From an uncultured Ruminococcus sp. (GTDB lineage: Bacteria > Bacillota > Clostridia > Lachnospirales > Lachnospiraceae): 64,000 bases of DNA. The translations under genes and the position numbers were made by a program. Position 1 is the first letter of the stretch; each line of letters begins with the position of its first letter. Of the stretch, positions 58,922 through 64,000 are shown one piece after another. The stretch spans positions 11,242 to 75,241 of the forward strand of contig UQKK01000014.1 of the NCBI GenBank assembly GCA_900541505.1, written 5' to 3'. The notes under the pieces were generated by a model. That model saw nothing but the letters and a program-made list of their open reading frames with translations. It had not been told where the DNA came from and did not search any database.

Positions 58922-59944
58922 ATGAATAAAACGTATGTATTGGATTTTGCGGCAAAGCTTTTAGGGACAGATTCCCCGACCGGGTTTACAAAAAAAGCAA
59001 TCGATCTGGTAGCAGACGAAGCTGCTGCTTTAGGCTATGAAACAAAACGGAACAACAAAGGAAATCTTTTAATTTATGTGAAGGGCGCAAGCAGTGAAAA
59101 GACCATCGGCTTTTGCGCACACTGTGATACGCTGGGTCTGATGGTACGCTCAATCAAGAGCAACGGTATGCTTGCAGTTACAAATATCGGAGGACCGATC
59201 ATTCCGACACTGGATGGGGAATACTGCCGCATCCATACAAGGGATGGCAGAAGCTATACCGGTACTGTTCTTTCCTGCTCCCCGGCATCTCATGTATATA
59301 AGGACGCCTCTACAAGAAAGCGTGAAATTGACGAGATGGAAATACGCATTGATGAGGTTGTCTGCTGTAAGGAGGACGTGGAAGCCCTGGGGATCTGCAA
59401 CGGTGATTTCATCGCGATTGACCCTAAGGTACAAATCACGGAAAGCGGCTTTATCAAATCCCGTTTTCTGGATGATAAAATCAGTGCCAGTGCATTGATG
59501 GGTGTTCTACAGCATTTGAAGGAGCATGCCATAACTCCTGCGTGTGATCTGATTTTTATGATGAGCACATATGAGGAGGTTGGACATGGTATGGCACACA
59601 TCCCTTCCTGCATCAGTGAACTGATTGCCGTAGATATGGGCTGTATCGGTTTGGATCTTGCCTGTAGTGAACAGGATGTTTCCATCTGTGCAAAGGATTC
59701 CAGCGGGCCGTATGATTACGAAATGACCAGCCGGCTGATTGAGCTTGCCAAGCAGGAGCATCTGAACTACGCTGTGGACATTTATCCAATGTATGGCAGT
59801 GATGTGAGTGCAGCCCTGCGTGGAGGCAGTGATATCCGTGGTGCCCTGATTGGCCCTGGTGTGCATGCTTCACACGGCATGGAGCGTACCCATTATGACG
59901 GTGTGGAAAATACCATGAAGCTGATTCTGGCATACATTTCCTAA
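58922..59944 (+). CDS. M42-family metallo-aminopeptidase
   Basis: A 340-residue protein starting MNKTYVLDFAAKLLGTDSPT. Dinuclear metal ligands are recognisable: His in CAHCDTLG (~67), Asp in SRFLDDKISASALMG (~180), catalytic Glu-Glu in STYEEVGHG (~215), Asp in VDMG (~237) and His in GVHASHGMERTHYDG (~320). M42 enzymes are tetrahedral dodecameric cytosolic aminopeptidases that trim peptides. It is coupled with pyrR. A hairpin-rich stretch follows. Confidence 0.94.
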   Translation: MNKTYVLDFAAKLLGTDSPTGFTKKAIDLVADEAAALGYETKRNNKGNLLIYVKGASSEKTIGFCAHCDTLGLMVRSIKSNGMLAVTNIGGPIIPTLDGEYCRIHTRDGRSYTGTVLSCSPASHVYKDASTRKREIDEMEIRIDEVVCCKEDVEALGICNGDFIAIDPKVQITESGFIKSRFLDDKISASALMGVLQHLKEHAITPACDLIFMMSTYEEVGHGMAHIPSCISELIAVDMGCIGLDLACSEQDVSICAKDSSGPYDYEMTSRLIELAKQEHLNYAVDIYPMYGSDVSAALRGGSDIRGALIGPGVHASHGMERTHYDGVENTMKLILAYIS

Positions 59945-59987
59945 AGCTGAACAGATTCCCTATTGCGAACAGTGTCAAAAGCACAAA

Positions 59988-60110
59988 CAGCAAAAAGGAA
60001 TCTTTTCTTTTTGGTTCTTTCTTACTTTAGGGCGTTTATGAAAAAGAGAACACAATAGTTTTGAATTCTCTTTTTCAGGTTGTACCCACAAGCGAGTAAG
60101 AACCTTCTTT
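59988..60110 (+). other. structured noncoding RNA candidate upstream of GDT1 gene
   Basis: CAAAAAG/CTTTTTG (59990-60013) is a possible terminator for the M42 gene. GGTTCTTTCTTACT (60013-60026) can pair with AGTAAGAACC (60095-60104), enclosing a GAAAAAGAGAA/TTCTCTTTTTC hairpin (60038-60078) and a possible GGG/CCC contact. U-rich TTCTTTTTGT follows. It could be a leader with a conditional terminator. I could not match it to the yybP-ykoY manganese riboswitch core. Confidence 0.45.
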
Positions 60111-60208
60111 TTGTATACCTGCTTTTACTTCTTCTTTTATTTTAGGAGATTTCATTGTATCATGCATAGCAGAAGCCATAAACACATATATTTGAAGGAG
60201 GTGAACCT

Positions 60209-60859
60209 ATGCTGTTTCATACATTTCTATTTGTGTTTCTGGCAGAGATGGCGGATAAAACACAGCTCATGATTATGGCGCTGACAAACCGCTATTCTGT
60301 AAAAACCGTAATTGCCGGTATGATACTCGGTGTCTTTGCGATCAGCGGTGTTTCCGTGCTTGCCGGTGATTTGATCGGTGATCTTATCCCCATGCGGCTG
60401 ATTAAGCTTGCGGCCAGTGCCATGTTTCTGTTTTTTGGCTTAATGAATCTTCGCTGTAATGACAGTGAGGAGGAGGGTCATCATTTTGCATTGAAAATAC
60501 CGGTGGTATCCATTGCCTTTACCTTTGTAGTCGCAGAGCTGGGAGATAAGACACAGCTGGCAACTGTAGCGCTGGCAGCCGATCATATGGGAGAGCATCT
60601 GCCTGTCTTTCTTGGCGCATCTTTTGGTCTGATACTGGCAAATATTCTTGGTATTTTTGCCGGGAAGCTTATTTTTTCTCATTTACGTGAGGATACCGTC
60701 AAGGTGGGAAGCTCCTTTATCTTTTTCCTCTTTGGCTCATTGACACTGTTTGAAGCTGTACCGGGAAGCACGATGATATTCATCGTATACAGCACTGTTC
60801 TAATCCTGTGTGCCTATGCGATCTACACAATTTCCCGCCGTCATACAAATATGCAATGA
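60209..60859 (+). CDS. TMEM165/GDT1 (UPF0016) family cation transporter
   Basis: A 216-residue membrane protein starting MLFHTFLFVFLAEMADKTQL. Two inverted halves each carry the E-x-x-D-K-T family motif: EMADKTQ (~13-19) and ELGDKTQ (~110-116). About six helices are present. Members transport Mn2+ or Ca2+ in exchange for protons; bacterial ones commonly export manganese. GGAGG precedes the ATG. A terminator follows immediately. Confidence 0.93.
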   Translation: MLFHTFLFVFLAEMADKTQLMIMALTNRYSVKTVIAGMILGVFAISGVSVLAGDLIGDLIPMRLIKLAASAMFLFFGLMNLRCNDSEEEGHHFALKIPVVSIAFTFVVAELGDKTQLATVALAADHMGEHLPVFLGASFGLILANILGIFAGKLIFSHLREDTVKVGSSFIFFLFGSLTLFEAVPGSTMIFIVYSTVLILCAYAIYTISRRHTNMQ

Positions 60860-60861
60860 GG

Positions 60862-60884
60862 AACTGTCTGAGTGACAGTTTTTT
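60862..60884 (+). terminator. terminator after GDT1 gene
   Basis: AACTGTC pairs with GACAGTT around TGAGT, followed by a T run. It starts 3 nt after the stop codon. Confidence 0.85.
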
Positions 60885-61443
60885 AGTCTTCCCCAATATA
60901 TGCCCTGTTAGGAAGACAGTAAACATTCTCCATTTAGCATCTTTCTAAGCTGATAACTATTATATTGAATACCTTAGAGCCTGCCTTTAACAGCTGAACA
61001 GGTGCTCTGTTCTGCACAGGCAATCCTATATGATAACTACAGCCTATATTCATCATGATTCACTGCTTAGAGCTTTCATGTATGTTACATTACAAGAATT
61101 CGAATCTGTTTCAGCTGTTTGTTCATTCATCGTACAAAAAAAGCTGTTTAAGCAAGACATTTAAAAGCATGAGTGAGTGCTTCTTTTAGCTTTCCTCATA
61201 CTGTATCAGTCGTTTGGTTATTCACCCTTCATAAAAAATACGCACGTTCCAGAAGGAGATTTGAACGATGCACTTTGGCTGTTGTCTGTAGAATCCCTTT
61301 CCGTTTTGCTTCTGCCGAGATAATAGCAGCTCTATATGCCGAATATTTGCATTTCCCTAAAATAAACGGCCAAAGCTATGCATTTCCTGTATAGATGGGA
61401 TATAATATGGGTATTGTCTAAAGGAAGAAAGAAGGTAGATAAT
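60885..61443. other. interval with no secure gene
   Basis: About 560 bp. A 73-codon plus frame at 61173 has no ribosome binding site or family pattern. Near the right end a TATAAT at 61404-61409 lies ~35 bp before the pepF start and probably belongs to its promoter; the matching -35 is weak. Confidence 0.5.
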
Positions 61444-63198
61444 ATGATGAAGGAATGGTCTTTAGATGTTTTATACAAGGGATATGATGATGAAGCGTTC
61501 ATCCGTGATTTTAAAAAGATGGATGCCATGATACAGACCTGCTCACAGAGGGCGGATACTCTGTCCCATGAGGATGAGGTGCAGACATTGCATGATCTGC
61601 TGGCAATGCTGGAAGAATTTCATATACTTGCCGATAAGCTGGGACACTTTATTTCTTTGAAGCAGTCAACGAATACATCGGATGGGGAAACAGTTTCCCT
61701 AATGAATCAGTATGCGAAAAAATGCAGCGGTATTACCAAGGCGAATGCTAAGTTCAACCGTTATGTGGCTGAAATCGAAAACCTGGATGCCTGTATCAAA
61801 CAGGATGATCTGTTACGGGAGTACAGCTATCTGCTGCATACGATCAAAGAGGACAGTAAGTATCTGCTGAGTGATGATGTAGAGGAAGTCCTGTCAAAAA
61901 TGAATATCAGCGGTGGTGATGCCTGGGCAAATCTTCAGGAATACCTGACAAGCATTGTAGAGGTTGACTATAACGGTGAAAAAGCAACCCTATCACAGAT
62001 TCGCAATAAGGCTTATGACAGTGATGCATCCGTGCGGAAAGCTGCTTATGAGGCTGAATTAAAGGCATACGATAAAATACAGGATGCCGTTGCCTTTTCT
62101 CTGAACAGTATCAAGGCGCAGGTACTGAGTGAATGCGAGCTTCGCGGCTTTGCTTCTCCGCTTGCCATGACACTGCACAATTCTCATATGAAACAGGAAA
62201 CCCTGGATGCATTGCTGGAAACAATGCAGACCTATATGCCGAAATTTCATGCTTATCTGAAACGGAAGGCAGAGCTTCTGGGATATACGAACGGGCTTCC
62301 ATGGTACGAGCTGTTTGCTCCGCTGGGAGAGGACTCCAAAACCTACAGTGTCGAGGAGGCCAAGGAGTATCTGTTAAAGCACTTCCGCCCGTTTGCGGAT
62401 GACATGGCGGATATGATGGAGCGCGCCTTTGATGAAAGCTGGATTGATTTCTTTCCACGCAAGGGAAAGGTCGGCGGTGCCTTCTGTGCAAATTTAAGCA
62501 GTGTAAAGCAGAGCCGTGTATTGACAAACTATGACGGAGCACTCGGTGATATCGTTACCCTGGCACATGAGCTGGGACATGCCTATCACGGCATGATGAT
62601 TGAGGATCACCGCCCGCTGAATACCGACTATTCAATGCCTGTCGCAGAAACGGCTTCCACCTTTAATGAAAACATCATTATGAATGCCGCAATCGAAGAA
62701 GCGAACGGAAAGGAAAAAATCACTCTGATTGAAAATCAGCTGCAGGATTTGACGCAGGTCATCTGTGATATCTATTCCCGTTTCCTCTTTGAAAAAACGG
62801 TGTTTGAAAAAAGAGCCGACAGCTTTATGTTTGCGGATGAGCTGGAAGCAATTATGGTGGAAACACAAAAGCAGGCATATGGAGATGGATTGGATCCAAA
62901 CTACCTGCATCCGTATATGTGGATTTGTAAATCCCATTACTATTCCAGCGGTCTGAGCTTTTATAACTTCCCATACGCCTTCGGTGCCCTGTTCGCAAGA
63001 GGTTTGGTTGTAAAATATCAGCAGGAAAAGGAAGCCTTTGTTCCGAAATACCGCGAGCTGTTAAAGGCAACCACAGTTTCCAGTGTGGAGGATGTTGCCG
63101 CAATGGCAGACATCGATTTGTGTGATAAGGCATTCTGGACAAGCTGTCTGGAAACCTGCGCACAGCGTATTGATGAATTTCTGGAGCTGACAAAGTAA
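61444..63198 (+). CDS. pepF: oligoendopeptidase F, M3 metallopeptidase
   Basis: A 584-residue protein starting MMKEWSLDVLYKGYDDEAFI. The zinc-binding HExxH is in LAHELGHAYHG (~374-384), followed by the third ligand region TASTFNENIIM. ASPLAMTLHNSHMKQETLDALLETM and NYLHPYMWICKSHYYSSGLSFYNFPYAFGALFARGL are typical of PepF. It cleaves 7-17-residue peptides in the cytosol. The start is chosen at 61444, 8 nt after AAGG; an upstream in-frame ATG at 61378 lies before the promoter-like TATAAT and is rejected. Confidence 0.94.
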   Translation: MMKEWSLDVLYKGYDDEAFIRDFKKMDAMIQTCSQRADTLSHEDEVQTLHDLLAMLEEFHILADKLGHFISLKQSTNTSDGETVSLMNQYAKKCSGITKANAKFNRYVAEIENLDACIKQDDLLREYSYLLHTIKEDSKYLLSDDVEEVLSKMNISGGDAWANLQEYLTSIVEVDYNGEKATLSQIRNKAYDSDASVRKAAYEAELKAYDKIQDAVAFSLNSIKAQVLSECELRGFASPLAMTLHNSHMKQETLDALLETMQTYMPKFHAYLKRKAELLGYTNGLPWYELFAPLGEDSKTYSVEEAKEYLLKHFRPFADDMADMMERAFDESWIDFFPRKGKVGGAFCANLSSVKQSRVLTNYDGALGDIVTLAHELGHAYHGMMIEDHRPLNTDYSMPVAETASTFNENIIMNAAIEEANGKEKITLIENQLQDLTQVICDIYSRFLFEKTVFEKRADSFMFADELEAIMVETQKQAYGDGLDPNYLHPYMWICKSHYYSSGLSFYNFPYAFGALFARGLVVKYQQEKEAFVPKYRELLKATTVSSVEDVAAMADIDLCDKAFWTSCLETCAQRIDEFLELTK

Positions 63199-63206
63199 AA
63201 GGTACA

Positions 63207-63243
63207 AAAAGCAATTCCCGAATTTTCAAGGAATTGCTTTTTC
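63207..63243 (+). terminator. terminator after pepF
   Basis: AAAAAGCAATTCC pairs with GGAATTGCTTTTT around a short loop, followed by TTCTT. The symmetrical A/T flanks may let it act in both directions. Confidence 0.85.
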
Positions 63244-63319
63244 TTGTTGCTATTCATATTGCCTCTGTATCCGGTATACGTCGAGCAAGTATCTCCAGCT
63301 TATGCTTCGCTCGAATACT

Positions 63320-63541
63320 CTATTTTGCCCTGTAGATTGTGTAACCCTCATAGTAATAGCTGGTATCAATGCCTTTCCTATAGACCTCTTGGTCATAGCT
63401 TTTGTCCGTATGAGCCGCTTTCAGCAGGTATTTTAACTCCACGCCCTTTTTTAGGCTGCGTTCCATAGTGAGAAGATTATCCTCTTTATCAACCATGCTC
63501 CAATCAATGTCCTGACTAAGCTCTTTTTTTAAAGGCTGCAT
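63320..63541 (-). CDS. small hypothetical protein, possibly truncated
   Basis: A 73-residue charged frame, MQPLKKELSQDIDWSMVDKEDNLLTME, then RSLKKGVELKYLLKAAHTDKSYDQEVYRKGIDTSYYYEGYTIYRAK. The composition looks coding and the end (YYYEGYTIYRAK) looks like a natural C terminus. The N terminus may be lost, since no strong ribosome binding site precedes the ATG. No family is recognised. Confidence 0.45.
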   Translation of the reverse strand: MQPLKKELSQDIDWSMVDKEDNLLTMERSLKKGVELKYLLKAAHTDKSYDQEVYRKGIDTSYYYEGYTIYRAK

Positions 63542-63948
63542 CCATCCAGCTTCCGCTTATCTTTCCTCCAATTCGTGCAAGCTCGACTGAATCTGTGATA
63601 CATAATTCATTTAAGTGTCATATCATCGTTCCTCCTTTGTATAAATATCTTTGTAAGACATGAAGTCGTGATAATCTGTTACTCTTTACAATTCACACAA
63701 ATAAAGGATAGTAAAGATATAGCGCATAAGCACCCTTCTTATTTTACTGTTTTCAGGATATCTGAAGTAGATTAGAAGCTACACCTGCTGAATCATTCAA
63801 CACAAAGCAGAGCAAATGCAACACTTCTAATTCTAATGTATTTGTGAATCCATATCCTATTTACATGTATACAAAGCATCATTTTTGTAAGTTACCTTCA
63901 CAAGCTGACAGGCAATACCGCTTAGATCAATACCATGCACAGCACCAT
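63542..63948. other. noncoding AT-rich interval
   Basis: About 400 bp with no reading frame, hairpin or promoter I could support. Confidence 0.4.
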
Positions 63949-63984
63949 AAAAAAACCATGTTCTGGGAGAAACATGGTTTTTTT
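63949..63984. terminator. bidirectional terminator
   Basis: AAAAAAACCATG pairs with CATGGTTTTTTT around a 12-nt loop containing TTCTGGGAGAAA. The U tract exists in both directions. Confidence 0.85.
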
Positions 63985-64000
63985 AAAGAAAAAGGATTAA

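Noticed and set aside
59988..60208. yybP-ykoY manganese riboswitch before the GDT1 gene
   Set aside because: The GGGGAGUAG and GCAAGACC core sequences were looked for and not found; only a generic structured leader is claimed.
61173..61394. 73-codon plus frame before pepF
   Set aside because: It overlaps the pepF upstream region and has no start signal or family pattern.
1..64000. tRNA, rRNA and CRISPR arrays
   Set aside because: No cloverleaf, rRNA core sequence or regularly spaced repeat array was seen on reading.

Overview
The window reads as a stretch of a low-to-mid GC Bacillota (Firmicutes) chromosome. The resident genes at the right end (pyrR, an M42 aminopeptidase, pepF, a SWIM/SNF2 protein) fit a gut Erysipelotrichia-type host such as the Clostridium innocuum group. 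That host assignment is an inference from protein style only; there is no rRNA gene in the window.

Region 1 (1-28,750, all genes on the minus strand) is most of a siphovirus-type prophage or phage-derived element, cut off at the left edge inside the tape measure gene. In transcription order (high to low coordinates) it has an ICE-type sigma/HTH pair, DUF3825 and zinc-ribbon genes, a replication and recombination module (DUF2800 nuclease, frameshifted DUF2815 protein, family A DNA polymerase, DUF4406, PD-(D/E)XK-like protein, VirE-type primase-helicase, VRR-NUC, SNF2-like helicase), a sigma-region-4-like late regulator, HNH nuclease, small terminase, and a ParB-methyltransferase fusion. An accessory island (9.5-13.5 kb; amidoligase, gamma-glutamylcyclotransferase-like protein, DUF4314, DUF6809 and others) sits between small and large terminase. 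Then come large terminase, portal, ClpP-type protease, HK97 capsid, head-tail connectors, tail tube, a frameshifting tail chaperone and the tape measure protein. At least four intrinsic terminators punctuate the late genes, and a three-segment terminator/antiterminator candidate lies before the replication module. No integrase, holin or lysin is in the window.

Region 2 (28.9-44.1 kb) carries two paralogous transporter loci. Each has an ECF-type S component (Trep_Strep/MptD type), a T component, a two-domain ECF ATPase and a pair of exporter-fold ABC half-transporters, with its own AraC-family regulator. Locus A ends with a DtxR-type metalloregulator. The gene set resembles the transport half of equibactin/yersiniabactin-type metallophore loci without any biosynthetic gene. 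Both S-component leaders carry the same inverted repeat.

Region 3 (44.2-49.4 kb) holds a divergent small gene/XRE repressor pair with twin operators, hairpin-rich noncoding DNA, and an AT-rich restriction-modification island (HsdM-like methylase with a specificity-like C terminus, divergent from an HNH endonuclease).

Region 4 (50-64 kb) looks like resident chromosome: an ABC-F ATPase, a decayed ATPase remnant, a thioredoxin-like lipoprotein, a 1077-residue SWIM/SNF2 protein, an HprK/PEPCK-like P-loop protein, pyrR, an M42 peptidase, a GDT1-type cation transporter and pepF. No tRNA, rRNA or CRISPR array was seen.
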